Assembly: GCA_000611775.1 (NCBI GenBank)
Contig: KK106984.1
Span: 3,195,088-3,259,087, forward strand
Source of the DNA: Umbilicaria muhlenbergii
Taxonomy: Eukaryota; Ascomycota; Lecanoromycetes; Umbilicariales; Umbilicariaceae
Reading direction: 5' to 3'
Length of the DNA: 64,000 nt
The position numbers and the translations under genes are program-made. The notes beneath the pieces are model-generated. The model was not told the origin of the DNA. It ran no database searches and was given only the letters and a program-made list of their open reading frames with translations. This document shows positions 22,691 to 35,479 of the stretch, one piece after another. The stretch's first letter is position 1. Each line of letters opens with the position of its first letter.

Positions 22691-25600
22691 AAAATTCTCA
22701 TCTGATTCTCATGTGTTTCCTGCTGTGTTATACCCTTTTCACTTAATTAAGTAGCAAAGTTCATCATTAACTTTTTGTTGATTTAAAATCTCTTCTACCT
22801 TGAACTCAGCATCTTAACTTTTCAGGTTGATCTCTGATGAGTTCATTTATAACAGTGTTTTCAGATCTGCTGATTCAAGTAAAGATATATGAAATACTGA
22901 GTGTATTCACATAGATGATGAGAGTTTAAGTTCATAATTAACACTTTTTTTCTTCTTTGCAATTTGAAAAGATCTTAACTTCTTATGATTTAATTTATTG
23001 CTTGATCACATTGTCTTGATGTTGTGTTGTAAAAAGTATATTTTATCTCTTTCTTCAAGAGTAGGTTCTTTATCTCTTTTCTTATTATAATATATCATTG
23101 ATTTTTCTGAGGTAAATTTTATATTTCATTATAATTTCTTATGAAGGTCCTTCAGGTGATTCACTTATATTTTTATTTTTTATGTTATAATTATCAGCCC
23201 TCTTGCTTTGTTTATAAGTGAGTTGAACTTATAATTAATATAAAATGATGATACCTTCATGAATTCTGTTGTTGCTGTGTTATAAATTAATTAAGCTATC
23301 AGTAAAAGTTCTACTCAATTGATTTGTTGATAATTAATGTAGCAACACAAGTACTGTTTTAACATCTGATTTAATCACTCAGTCTGTCTGTTCATCTGAG
23401 GATGATATGCTGTGAACAGCTTATGATGAATCCTTAGTTGATTCATTAATAATTTTTAAAACTTGAAGGTGAAGAGTTTATCTCTGTCTGAGATTATTTC
23501 TTCTGATAGCTCATGATTGACTGTTATGATTCTTAAAAATATATATGTTAATTCTTCTGCTGATGATGACTTCTTATAAAGTATGAAGTATTCATACTTT
23601 ATAAGTCAGTCTGTTATTATGAGTATCATGTTGTATAACACTTTCATCAGTGGTTCCTTTGATTGTGATAATTTTACTATGAAGTTTAATGTGATGCTTA
23701 ATCATGATCATGATGATGTTGATAATGACTTCAACAACTCATATGATTTATGTCACTCAGCTTTATTTTTTCAGCATGTGTTACATTTCTGAATGATCTT
23801 TTCAATTTTTTTCCTTATACATGAGAAATAATATGTCCTCATGAGTCATTTTATTATTCTGTTAATTTCCTGATGATCATTTATTCTGCTGAAATGACTT
23901 TCTTTTATCAGTGCTTCTCTTAAGCTGATTGAGACATAAATTAAATCTTAAAAGAGTAAGAGGCCTTCTTGCTCTTCAAAGCTTTCATGATCATTAATAT
24001 TCTGAAGAACTTACTGTGCTAACTTGTTCTTCTTCAACACTTTTCAGACTTGTTTCTTGAAAATGTTGTCTTCAATCTTTATTATAAAGTTGACTTCTCA
24101 ATTGTAGGTTATCTTACCTTGCTCATTTTCTCAGAGGATAACTTAATTCATGACTGATTTCTCTTGCAGATAATCAGCTCATCTGCTGAAAGCATTCATT
24201 TTAATATTCTCTGATTCTTTTTAATAATGAATTCTGAAGTTATACTGTGATAATTCTTCTGATCAATGAACCTGTCTTTGATTTAAGATTTTCATTGTCA
24301 TAAAGTATAACAGATTCTTATGATCTGAATATACTTAAATTTCATGTTTTAATTCTTCAAGATATACCTGTCATTGTTTAAATGTGTCAACAATTGTTAA
24401 CAGCTCTTTGTTGTGTATCTTGTAACTTTGTTCAGCATTTAACAGCTTTCATGAGTAGTAAGTTACTGATCACAGATGTCTCTTATTATTTAATTAATTA
24501 ATGCATGCTTTTATAGCTCTGTCTGATGCATCTGTCTCAAGCGTAATAAGTTTCTCAGGGTTGAAACTCATGAGAATTAATTATGATGTGAAGTGCTTCT
24601 TCAGCTCTTCAAAGGATCTTTGTGCTTCAGTAAATTAAACAAACTTTCAGTCTTTTTTTATCAACTCTGTTAAAGGTGCTGTGATTTTAAAATATTTCTC
24701 AATAAACTTTTTATAAAAGTTTGCAAAGCTTAGAAAGAATTGTACTTCCTTAACATTTATTGAAACTGATCATTTAATCATGAAACTGATTTTTTCTGAG
24801 TTTATCTGTAAGTTTTTTAATGTGATGATGAACTCAAGGGACTGAACTTTCTTGATGTGAAAAAGATTTTTCTTAAACTTAACTTGCAGGTCAATGTTCT
24901 TTAACATTTATAAAACTTTCTGAACATGTTCAACATGCTGCTCTTTCATTTTTAAGTACATCAGTATGTCATTGAGGTAGATGATCATAAACTGATTTAA
25001 ATATTATCATAAAATATTATTGATGAAGGCCTGAAAAGTTGCAGGGGCATTGATTAATTTAAATAACATTATCAAGTACTCATATAACTTTGAGCATGTT
25101 TGAAACACTGTCTTTCATTCATCACCTTCTTTTATTCATATCTGGTTGAATGCCCCTGAAATGTTAAACTTCATGAATTATTACATTCTCTGAAATCTGT
25201 CCTGCAGTTCTGACATGAGTGGCAGTGAGTAACTGTTTTTTATCATTATGTTGTTTAGTGCTCTGTAGTCAACACACAACTTCAATGATTCATCAGATTT
25301 TGAGACAAACAATATTGAATATTCAGCTGAAGATTAAGATTTTTAAATGAATCCTTTTCATAAGTTCTTCTTTAAATATTCTCACAATGCATTTAACTTC
25401 TGTGATGACAATGAGTAAATAAGTTGTTTCATTGATTTACAACCTTTCATGATCTTGATTTCATGATTTTATTTTTAATGTTTCAGCAAAGCGTCCTGTT
25501 CCTTTACTGCTGTAAACAATTCTTTGAAGTCTTTGTATTCTTTAAGGATAAATAACTTGATAATAAAGTCTCAGTCATCATTGACTCATCTAGTTCACAG

Positions 25601-27700
25601 TATTTTTATGTTGAGATTTTTTAACTCTTCACATGTCTCTTCTGCTGTTATAATGAAGACTTTCACTCCTTCAGATGATGTCAGGACTAAATATAACTTC
25701 ATGAAAATATTATTCTTTATGAAGTATATCTCATTCTCAGCTCAATTAATCATCAGATTGATCTTTTAAAGTTAAAGTATGTTTAAAATTATATCACTTC
25801 CTGACTGCTTCATGATGTTGAAACTAATCTTTTCTCAGTGTTAACTCAACTGAACAGCTATCAGGATCATTTCTTTATTCATGAGTTCATTATTGTGTTT
25901 TGTAAGAGTTTCATCAAACCTTTGAAGCAAATAAGAATTTCACTTTTTCTGAACTTTGATTCCTTTTTTCATGATGAACTGTGAGTTCATGAAGTTCTCT
26001 GTACAGTCACTGTTTATTAACAGTCAGGCTGAGTGACCTCTCACTTTAATTTAAATATGAAAGTTATTCACATCTGCTGTGACAGTGATTTCTTTAGCAA
26101 TCATGTTTTTCAAAGACTTTGAAATAAGCATCTTCAGAGGCCTCTGACCTGAAGAGCTTTTTAATTTTTTGAATTAAAAGAAAGGAACTCTAGGTTTTTT
26201 TTCACATATTTAAAGTCTTTAGATTTGATTTTCTTGTCTGAATATTGTATTGAATTCAGCTTTAAGTATTCACTTCAGAGTTCTTAAACCTTCATTCTTA
26301 ACTTTCTTGAGATGTGAGCTTCATCAAGGGTAACATATCTTTCTTCAGTGATGAACTTGAAACCTTTTGATGAAGTTTTCTTAATTATGTTTTAATAATT
26401 CATGTCCTTGACTTCTTCCTTCTGAGTGAATGCATTCTTAATCATTCACAGGATACATTCTTGCAACAAGCTCACATGTTCTTTGTTGTTCTCAGGAGAC
26501 TTCTTCATGAGATTAAACACTTCTTCATAAGTTCTCAATCACTGTTCTTCATGAATGAATGCTTTGATGTCATCATCCTTTTTCATGAACTCTTCTGAAT
26601 CTTTAAAGTCTGCTACTTTCATGAAGTCTTCTTCATCATTAAATGAAGGCACAGTGTTATTACTGTTAATGTAGTTTTCTTCTTGACTGAATTAATCATG
26701 TCAGCTTTGCTGTTTCTTCAAAACTGTGATCAAGCTTGATCAAGGAGTCATGACATAATCTTTTATTTTTTTTCATTAATATGAAAATCACTCAAAGCCT
26801 TCTTTGTCACTCTGATGTGTATGACAAACATTATCATAACATGCTGTTTAAAATATAATATTATGTTCTCTCCTACTCTTCACTTCTTGCATGATGATGT
26901 ATATTTTTCTGAGTTGAATGACTTTTCCTGAGACTCAACAGTCACAGGTGAAGTGCTCTGACTTTTTATAATTATAACAGTTGTTTTCATGAGTTCTCTT
27001 TTTCTTGCTTGAGTCATTCTTTCACTGAAAATGGTTTTTTTAAACTATTGTATCAATTTTCATGAGTTGAGGCCTGTAGTAGGATTTGTTATTATATTGT
27101 CATTCACAGTTCTTTTCAGTCTTTTGAGGTATGAGAATCTTGTGACTCTTCTTTAAGCTTCATTCATAAGCTCAGTTGTTGATGATAATTGATCATTCAA
27201 TCATTTCTGAAAGTGTGACAGGATGTTTCACTTTTGAGATTTTATTCTTTATCACATTCTTTAATCTCTTGTAATATTGTGCTGTCAAAGCAATATCATT
27301 TTAATTCATATGTGAGGTGAGTCTCTGAAAGTTTACAGCATACATAGCAGCTGTTTCTTTCTGTTGAATATTATAAATCTCTCATTTCATCATTCTCTCT
27401 TCATTAATTATGTTGAACATTATTCTTATCTGCTTCTTGAATTCCTTCAAGTCATGAAATATCTCATTAATTAAATCATCATGATTTTTCTTCTCATTGT
27501 TGAGATAGTCTCTGAGGATAAGTTTAAATCAATTCAAAGCATTTAACTTTAAGTGTGAAGACATGAACAACACTTTCTTCACTTTTGATACAAACAGAGA
27601 GTTGTTGAACTGTAGGTAAATATCAAGCTGAGTGAAGAACAGGTTTAACATTTTTCTCTCATCAAGAAACTTATCTGATAACAGGATTTTAATTTAAATT
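22690..27700 (-). pseudogene. gag-pol fossil of element D
   Basis: Going leftward along the - strand: gag (about 27700-26900, zinc knuckle near 26935-26985), protease (about 26110-25990), reverse transcriptase (about 25370-24780, catalytic-box region 24955-24985), RNase H (about 24580-24160), integrase (about 23900-23200) and chromodomain (about 22830-22690). Broken, with tens of breaks. Confidence 0.84.
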
Positions 27701-27815
27701 ATTTTATTAAAGGGTTGTCCTGTGACTGATCAGCCTCTCTCAGTGAAAGCAGACATTATGAGACTGATGAGTTAATTCATTGCATGACTGATACTTCATA
27801 AGTTGGTGCTCAAAG

Positions 27816-28153
27816 TGTAACAGGTGATGTCATAATGATTGAAGTAATATTATCATTCACTGAACTGTTCATATCACAAGTAATCATAAATAGTACTGAA
27901 AGATAGAACTAGTAGATTGCCTTTGATACATAAGTTGAGCATGAGCTCTTAACTATAAATCTACCTGTGATTATATAAACTATAGGAGACTCATGTGCTC
28001 AGTGTACTCATCATGCTCATCATGATGAGCAAGGTGAGCAACATGATATAACACTTCATGCTCAGTGTGCTCAACAGGTGAGCAAGGTGAGCAGTATCAT
28101 GTGTACACTTGCACTGCATACTTCACTAGTACTATAGTGCAGGAGTCATAACA
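27816..28153 (-). repeat. 5' LTR of element D (338 bp)
   Basis: On the + strand it reads TGTAACAG...CATAACA. It matches the 21789-22126 LTR in length. The reverse strand of 27800-27815 gives the CTTTGAGCA primer site just inside. Confidence 0.9.
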
Positions 28154-28158
28154 ATGAT

Positions 28159-28571
28159 CAGTTTTATTTTAATGCAGTCTCATGTGATCACCCTACAACC
28201 TCAACTGTTATGACATCATAATGAGATTTATGAGCATTCAGTTGATCCTGAGGACGGCATTATGAGAAGAGGAATGCTGTGTCAGAGTCATCATATAATA
28301 GTATGATAATATAACAGTATGACATTAATATGACACTATAATACAACATTATAATACAACATTATATAAACATGATGACTCAGCACCTAGCGCCTTGACA
28401 TCAAGTGAAAACTCTTCACAAGGAAGTTTGAAAACCTACTTCCTCAGTGATCAGTTTCACCACTGAATAGAAGATATATAATCACTGCATTGACTTTATC
28501 ATGACTATATTGCTTATGACACCTCATTCAACACTTTTATGATGATCATCATACACTCAGCTTCTTACACA
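28159..28571 (+). other. unassigned DNA, possible solo LTR 28206-28569
   Basis: The segment 28206-28569 begins TGTTATGACATC, ends CTTCTTACA, and holds a TATA-like GATATATAATCAC and short direct repeats (TATAATACAACAT twice). That is the look of an LTR, perhaps Copia-type. No matching target repeat is seen: left flank TCAAC, right flank CAGAG. The join to element F at about 28571 is abrupt. No gene is seen. Confidence 0.3.
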
Positions 28572-28741
28572 GAGAAGAATTTTAGTCTAAGGAGCAAAAG
28601 GAAGAAAGAGCAGAAAGATTAAAACCTTTGTATGCATATTAAACTCATTAATCTAAATCACTGTTAACTCATTCAGTTGTTCAGTTCAGTACCTCATTCA
28701 GATCATTCAGTTCAGTTTGATGTTCAAGCATAAACCTGACA
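28572..28741 (-). repeat. 3' LTR of element F (partial)
   Basis: It ends CCTGACA on the + strand, the same edge as the right LTR. It matches 34222-34391 and stops where unassigned sequence begins. Confidence 0.8.
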
Positions 28742-28744
28742 TTA

Positions 28745-31700
28745 CTCTCTTCTTTATTTAATGAGCTTCATGAGCTGATCATTTACTTTTCTGCCTTGTT
28801 GTTGATGTATTCAGTGACTCAGCTGACTTATTTGAGTATCTTTCATGAAATGCCTCTTTCAGTTCAGGTGAGTGTTTGAATTCATTAATGTTGTATCAGG
28901 TCTTGTCAAGTGAATATTCTTTTTATGTCACTCTGTACTGTAATTTATTTCTTTATCAATGACTGTCATTAATCTGTTCAACTTCTCATTTTAGTTCAGC
29001 TTGTTCAGTTATTACTGATGATGATGATGACTCAATTTGCTCAGGCAAAGGATCATTCACAGTGAGTTGTAGTAAAAAGATGTGAAAAACAGAGTGTATC
29101 TTCATTGATTTAAGCAGTTTAAGTTTATATGCTTGAGCTGATACTTTCTTCTTCATTCAAAAAGGTCCTTTGTTCTTGTGATTCAACTTTTTAAACAAGT
29201 GAGTTGTTCAAATGTTCTTCATTGACAATTATACCAGGTCTCTCACTTTATATGCTGAGGTTAATATTTAAGTTCTGTTTGTGAAATCTTCTTGCTGAAG
29301 TTGTGTCACTGTCATGTTGTCTTATAACATCACATGTAGAGCCTTCATATGATTCATTATGAAATCAGCTTTTTCCTTCAGAATTCATTCTCTTGTCAGC
29401 AACAGGGTGATCAATCATTCAAGGTTGAAGCTCATTCAAGGGTGATATTCTTTATTCACAAAGAAGAGTGAAACTTTGATGAAGTTAAAATCTGCATTGT
29501 TGACTGTGAACTCAGTCATTGACAGTCATTTAGTTCAGTCATCTTGCTGATAGTTCACAAATGCTTTAAGATAGTGTTCAACATTTGCATTTGCATTTTC
29601 AGACTGCTCACCTCTCTCTGAATGAAAAGTGGTTGAAGGTTTCAGTCTGATTCAGAGTCATTCACATAGGTATTTTCAGAGCAATGCTACAAATTGTGAT
29701 CCTCAGTCTGATGTTATAGTTTGTGATAACTCATGAAATCTTCATACATTGTGAAGTAATAATTTTGTGATGTATTTTGTTAATGTTCCCTCATTCTTAT
29801 CTGTTGAGCAAGAGATATAATGTCTTTTCTTAATCAGTCTGCAAATGACTGTCAGAATTGTGTTGAATCCTTTGCTTTTAAGTAACCTGATAATCAAATT
29901 GAGTGAAATATCTTGTCATGAATGACTTGAAATTAAAAGTGATTTCAGAGTTCCTTGATACTGCTCATGCATGTTCTTGATTCAGTGGCAGATGTGACAA
30001 TTTTGAACAAAATAATTAACTGTTCAATTCATTCAGAGCCAGTAGTAGAAGTGTGCAAGCAGTTTCAGAGTTTTTCAGTGTTTAATATGTTTTATCATCA
30101 GCTGTTCATGAGCTTTCTGAATCAATCATCATTGTAATTCATTTTGATTCAGATCATTATTAATGCCTGAGATTCATACATGTTTTTAATAAAGCAGTCA
30201 GCCTGTGTCCTCAGTGCAGTCATTGAGAGAAATCTTTATTAAATGTCTTGCTCTGATTTGTAATAAGTTTAGAATTTCCTGGCAGAAATTATCTGCTTTC
30301 ACATAACAAGTAATTAATTCATTTAAAGTTTCATTCAAGGCCTGTTCAGTTGATTCATTCAGAGCTGAATTATTCAGGGCTTGTTCAGCTGATTTTAAAA
30401 GCTGAGAAGCTTTTTCCTTTTGTTCAGTAATAATACATGAGTCTAGACAGTGACTCAGTAGCATGATTTAAGATTAATATCATAATCACTCATCATCTTC
30501 ATTCTTCTTTAGTTGATCATCTGAGCATTTAATGAGTGCATTCACCTTTTCATTTTCCTTGCCTGTTCAGTAGGTGATCACAAAGTTGAATTATGAAAAA
30601 AATTCAACTCATCTGACTTATCTGTGAGTCAGTTTCTTGATCATCATAAAGTACTTCATGACTTTATAATCAGTTAGAATTTAAATCAGATCCTTCATTT
30701 CTATTAATTCAATGCATCATTCTTTTAAACTTGAAATAATAGTCAACAATTCCTTGTCATAGATTTCATAATTGCATTCAGCTGATATGAGTTTCTTAGA
30801 GAAAAATGTCACTGAATGCATTAATCTCTCAACAATTCCTTGTCATAGATTTCATAATTGCATTCAGCTGATATGAGTTTCTTAGAGAAAAATGTCACTG
30901 AATGCATTAATCTCTGATCATCTTTCTGAGATAGTATTCCTGTGGATATCAGATCAGATGAATCACATTTAAGATAACATGTTCAAGTTCAGTCAAAGTG
31001 TTGTAATATTAACATGTTAATCAATTGATTTTTTAGTTCATTAAAGGCTTGAAGACACTGTTCAGTTTACATATTAAAAAGTATGTCCTTGCCCGTCAGT
31101 CTGATTAAAGGCTTTGTGATTTTGAAATATTTCTCTATGAATTATCAGTAAAAGTTACAAAAGCTTAAGAATGCCTGTAGCTGTTTTAAATTAATCAGTA
31201 CCTCTTAAGTCTTAATGATTGTGATCTTTTTAAAATTCACTCAGATGTCATGACGTCCTATGATTAATTTTAAGTATTGAGTTTCAATCTTATGAAATTC
31301 ACACTTCTTGATTTCAGTCTGTAAGTTTGTCTTTCTTAGTCACTCTAGAACTGTTCAGACATGAGTTTAATATTCAGATAAGAACTCTGAATAAATCAAG
31401 ATATCATTTAAATATGTTGTACAACAGGTGTTTAATAAATCAAATAATACATCATTAATAAAGTGCTGAAAGGTGACTGATTCATTAATGAGTCTGAAAG
31501 GCAAGATCTTATACTTGTAAAAATTATACCTTGTTTGAAAGATTGTCAGGTCTTCAGATTCAAGGTTCATTCATATGCAGTGAAATGCCTGTTGTATATC
31601 AATCTTGATGAAGTATTTTGTCTTTAAAATCTGAGTCAGGGTTTCCTCAATTAAAGGCAATGAGTATCAGTCTTTCTTCATAATTGAATTCAGCTTTTAA

Positions 31701-34100
31701 TAATTGATGCACAGACATAAAGACCTGTCTTTCTTTCATATAAACAGAATCAGTGAGGCTACTGATGATTAACTGACTTCAATGAAACTTTTTTATAAGT
31801 TGTCTTTTATGTAGTTCTTCATCACTATCAGTTTCTCATGTGACATATTGTAAAGAGATATGTATCTGAGATTTTACTCACCTTCTAAGATAATCTTGTG
31901 ATCATAGAGTTGATACAGAGGGAGTTCATTTACAGCTTTTTTAAAAAAGACATTAATCAGATCATGATATTCAAAAGAGAGAATCACCTTGATATTTAAT
32001 TCACTTAACTTCAGTTTAAGATTCAATGCTTCCTCAATTTGTTGAATAAAGATAATAAAGATTTCATTGCCTTCCTTCATATTCAATGTGAATGATGCCG
32101 CGTCAATCATCTTGATATTGATTACATGTGAGGGGTTATTATCTTTTGATGCAGAGGCTGATTCAGGATCTGCTTTTGTGATGAATTTCTTCAAGATCTG
32201 ATAAATTTTCAGCAGTTCAGGTTCAATTATTCAGTTCATTCATTCATTCAGTGTTCAGTCATTCAGTTCAGTTCATTCATTCATTCAGTTGTTCAGTTGT
32301 TCAATTCATTCATTCAGTGGGAAAATCACTACCTGGTTCACAGGGTTGATTAAAATCCGGGTGTGATTCATTTAAAAGAGTCTCAGTATAATGCTGAGAT
32401 CTTTTATGTCTACAATCATCATGAGGATGAATCACTGAGAATGACTGCAGACCTTCATAATTAAATAAATTATATATGTAACTCATTTCACTGTCTTCTT
32501 CTGAAAATCATGTAAAGTTCAGAGCTTTGGCAATGATACTGCCTCAATTTCAGATCATTCAATCAGAGTCTTTGCCAGATTAGCATTAATGAATGCATAT
32601 TCAATTGACTCAGTATCAAGTAAGACCTTGACTCATAACTTAACCTCATTCAGAGTGAGCTTGCAATTCACTTTGAATGATGTTCAGATGAACAGAATGT
32701 CTTCATTAATCATCAACATTAATATCATAAGAGGATTATCATCATTTCTTATTGCAACTTTAATAGAAGAACGCCTTTTCCTGAATTTAATTTAAAATTA
32801 AAATCAGAATTGAATATGATTCATTGCATGCATCTTGATACTGAAGTCTCTTTCTTTTTGTCCTTGTTTGAACAGTTTAAGGCAAGGTGCTTTTATTTAT
32901 TATATTTAAAACAACATTCTTTCTTCATCTGTTGTTCTTTGACGGCGTCTGAGTGTGACATTCAGTTCAGTGTTCAGGGAACTGACTCAGTGATTATTTA
33001 AGTAGTTGATTTTAAGATCTTAATAAAATGTTCAGTTCTTGTATGAGTTTAACTTGTGAAGAGGAGTGTTTAATTTAATTGAGGTTTAATGATCTTCTTT
33101 GCATCAAGCAGTCATAAGGTCTGATTAATTCACTGACAGTGCTTGATGAGTTCATAAAGGTCTTCAGGTCTGTCATTGTTAATGTTTAATTATCATTGAA
33201 TGATGCTGTTCACCTTGTTCAGAAGTTCTCCTATTTAGTACAAATCAAGAAACTCATTTAATTCAATAACATATCACTGAAAATCAGCTCAGAAGGATGA
33301 GAAGTCTTTGAATTCTTAATAAAGTTTACAGAATTCATTAATGACAGTATGTTTTTAATTTGAGTCTTCATAGATTCAGGTCAAATGTTCTAGCAGTTTA
33401 ATAACATTTAAATAAGCTGTTCAAGATGCTGAATTCATTTGAGGCCTTATGTGTTTAACAGAATCACTCTCAACTTTTATCTTCATGTACATTATTTTCA
33501 TCTGCTCAGTGAAGTATTATTTATTCATTGCTAATAGGTAGTTTCTGATCTTCATTACTCATTCATTATATTTCAAATGATCACTGAAGAACATCAGTGA
33601 ATCAAGAAGCTTTAATAATCTGAAGCTGAATAATTCTTCAACTGTGAGTCAAGGGAAATCAGGTCAAAGGGTGCTTGTGAAGATGATTATGATTCATTAT
33701 TCAAAATATGTTATCACATCAGTTTATTTAATGACTTTCTTCTTCAGTTTTCTGTTCTTATCTTTCATTCTTTCATAGTCTGCTTGTAGTTCTTCATGTG
33801 CCTTTATAACAGTGTTAATTTCATTCAGGGACTGCTCATAATTGATGATCAATTATCAGAGAGTAATCATTGCTTCAGAGGAATGTTCTTGTAAAAGATT
33901 AATTAAAGTCTCTGCAGTTGAGATGATCAAGATCTGATTAATCAGGTTTTCATTCAAAGTGAATTGTTCATCATTCACAGAAATCAACAAAAACTCTTTA
34001 ATTCATGAGTAAACTTCATTATCAGCTCCTTTGATCATCATGATTAATTTTTAATTTTAATATTAATTTTAATTCTGATTCTGATTCTGATTCAATTTCA
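28745..34100 (-). pseudogene. gag-pol fossil of element F
   Basis: Leftward along the - strand: gag (about 34100-32850), protease (about 32650-32540), reverse transcriptase (about 31870-31250, catalytic box in YLNDILIYSE at 31385-31417 within an open 67-residue stretch), RNase H (about 30990-30550), integrase (about 30150-29450) and chromodomain (about 28960-28745). Broken, with tens of breaks. The parts parallel those of G one for one. Confidence 0.8.
32215..32330. repeat. low-complexity TTCATTCA/TTCAG repeat in element F
   Basis: Short runs of TTCATTCATTCAG and GTTCAGTT lie between the protease and RT parts. The equivalent is at about 58420-58545 in G, so the repeat belongs to the family and encodes a low-complexity linker. 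Confidence 0.75.
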
Positions 34101-34105
34101 ATCTG
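34053..34105. repeat. simple repeats in leader of element F
   Basis: A run of TTTTAA-type units is followed by a run of TTCTGA-type hexamers just inside the 5' LTR. G has the mirror version at about 56638-56700. It is a family trait of the leader or gag start. Confidence 0.75.
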
Positions 34106-34162
34106 ATTCAGAATTCATTCAGGATGCCTCATGACAGAAGATAAAAAAAGAGATTAAAATAA

Positions 34163-34391
34163 TGTCAAGACTATGCAGATTATGAATTAATGCATGTGTT
34201 TAACAGCTGACATTTAATTACAGAGAAGAATTCTAGTTTAAGAAGCAAAAGGAAGAAAGAGCAGAAAGATTAAAATCTTTATATGCACATTAAACTCATT
34301 AATTTAAATCACTGCTAACTCATTCAGTCATTCAGTTCAGTACCTCATTCAGATCATTTGATTCAGTTTAATGTTCAAGCATAAACCTGAC
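34163..34391 (-). repeat. 5' LTR of element F (229 bp)
   Basis: On the + strand it begins TGTCAAGACTATGCAG and ends AACCTGACA. The inverted ends TGTCA...TGACA match those of G (231 bp). Confidence 0.88.
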
Positions 34392-35327
34392 AGATGCCTG
34401 ACTGAGCAAGTTTAAAATCTCAAGATGACTTGAAGCATCATCAGCTTGCAAGAGATATATTAAGTGAGCTTGATATGTTCTTCTCAGCAGGTAGTGAGTG
34501 CTCAGACTATGTGATTTAATCTCATTTATGTGTGATCTGTGAGGATCACATTAAATGTGTTAATTACACAACTCAAAGTGCAGGCTCCTGTGACTGAGTC
34601 AGTATAAAGGTCAACACTCTCATCATGAATTAAATGTAAATATATCCTCTGTTCAGTTTATTCAAAATTAACATTCAGCAGGATTATTCACCCCTGTGTG
34701 TCATAAACTGCAACAACTCAAGCAGCCCTCATTGTGAAATTTCAGTCTCTCATGACAACAGGCACTGTTTAACATTTCTTTTCTTAAATGTCCTCATGAG
34801 TCAAACTCTTACTGAATGAGTTTGAATGTTCAGATGTTAACTGATCATAAAAATAAAAATTTAGCAGAGATGTTAAAAAATGTGAAAACAGACATTAATC
34901 CTGCAGCTTTGTTAAAAACTGTGATGAAGATAATCATTGAGCTGTGTGAAACAACTCATCACATCATAATATCTCTCATCAACTATTCAGAGGAGGGAGA
35001 CAGTGAAGTGAAGAAAAAAGAAGAAAAAGAAAAATGAAGTGATGAAAACAGCAGTGAAAAGAAAGAAGAAGGTGACAGTGAAGAGAAAAAAAAATAACAT
35101 AATGCAAAAGAGAAATAAAGCAGTGATGAAGAAGAGAGAGACAGCAGTGAAAGAGAAAAAATAATGATGATGTGAGAAGAGAAGATAATAATTAATTTAA
35201 TTTTTACTGAGAAGTTCCTTAACACCTGTGATGTGAACAGAGTTGAATAAGTTAAACAACATTTTTTTACCCTGCTGATATATGTTTCAGACTGCTGCAA
35301 TGTGATGTGACTTTGTAGTGTGACTTA
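34392..35327 (+). other. unassigned stretch holding a charged-protein remnant
   Basis: It lies between element F and the left end of the Helitron. The left half (34392-34800) shows scattered cysteine codons on the + strand but no open frame of note. The right half carries the remnant listed separately. It is not seen elsewhere in the window. Confidence 0.5.
34816..35190 (+). pseudogene. remnant of a helical, acidic-tailed protein gene, unknown
   Basis: An open stretch of 73 codons (34816-35037) begins with a helical part around NPAALLKTVMKIIIELCETT and passes into Glu/Lys/Ser-rich sequence. The same purine-rich, Glu/Lys/Ser-coding composition goes on to about 35190 past several stop codons. 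The - strand frame over the same bases is a Ser/Phe-rich shadow. It could be a small gene carried by the Helitron or an older host gene. Nothing identifies a function. Confidence 0.35.
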
Positions 35328-35372
35328 TTAGTAATAGTTCACTGTTTGAAACTGTTCAGAGTTGTTCAAACA
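35328..35372 (-). other. Helitron 3' terminus: hairpin plus CTAA
   Basis: TGTTTGAA (35343-35350) and TTCAAACA (35365-35372) form an 8-bp stem with a 14-base loop. TTAG (35328-35331), which is CTAA on the - strand, is 11 bases away and is flanked by A. This matches the expected end structure, but only one copy is available. Confidence 0.5.
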
Positions 35373-35479
35373 CACATTTACACATCTTTTAAATGAAAAG
35401 TTGTTTAATTAATGCATTATAATACTCTTTTCTGATGATTTTCCTTCTACATATCTTGAATCACAGAGGGAGCCTGTGA

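Larger units (their letters stand above)
21789..28153 (-). mobile_element. Ty3/Gypsy element D, full length with target repeats
   Basis: Two LTRs of equal length (338 bp) and a perfect 5-bp target repeat ATGAT (21784-21788 and 28154-28158) frame a 6,365-bp element of the same family as C, on the opposite strand. Structurally it looks whole; the coding part is broken in many places. With C it makes a tail-to-tail inverted pair centred near 21714. Confidence 0.92.
28572..34391 (-). mobile_element. Ty3/Gypsy element F (same family as G)
   Basis: The interior and LTR match element G, read on the - strand. The 5' LTR (34163-34391) is complete; the other LTR is only partial at the left, so no target repeat can be shown. 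The gag-side leader holds simple repeats. A short perfect tandem duplication within the interior shows the DNA was still being rearranged after mutation. Broken, with many breaks. Confidence 0.83.

Noticed and set aside
28154-28571. Missing part of F's LTR on the far side of the LTR-like orphan
   Set aside because: The sequence left of 28206 does not match the absent part of F's LTR, so a simple insertion into that LTR is not supported.
34983-35300. Ser/Phe-rich 105-codon frame on the - strand
   Set aside because: It is the shadow of the purine-rich Glu/Lys/Ser-coding stretch on the + strand.
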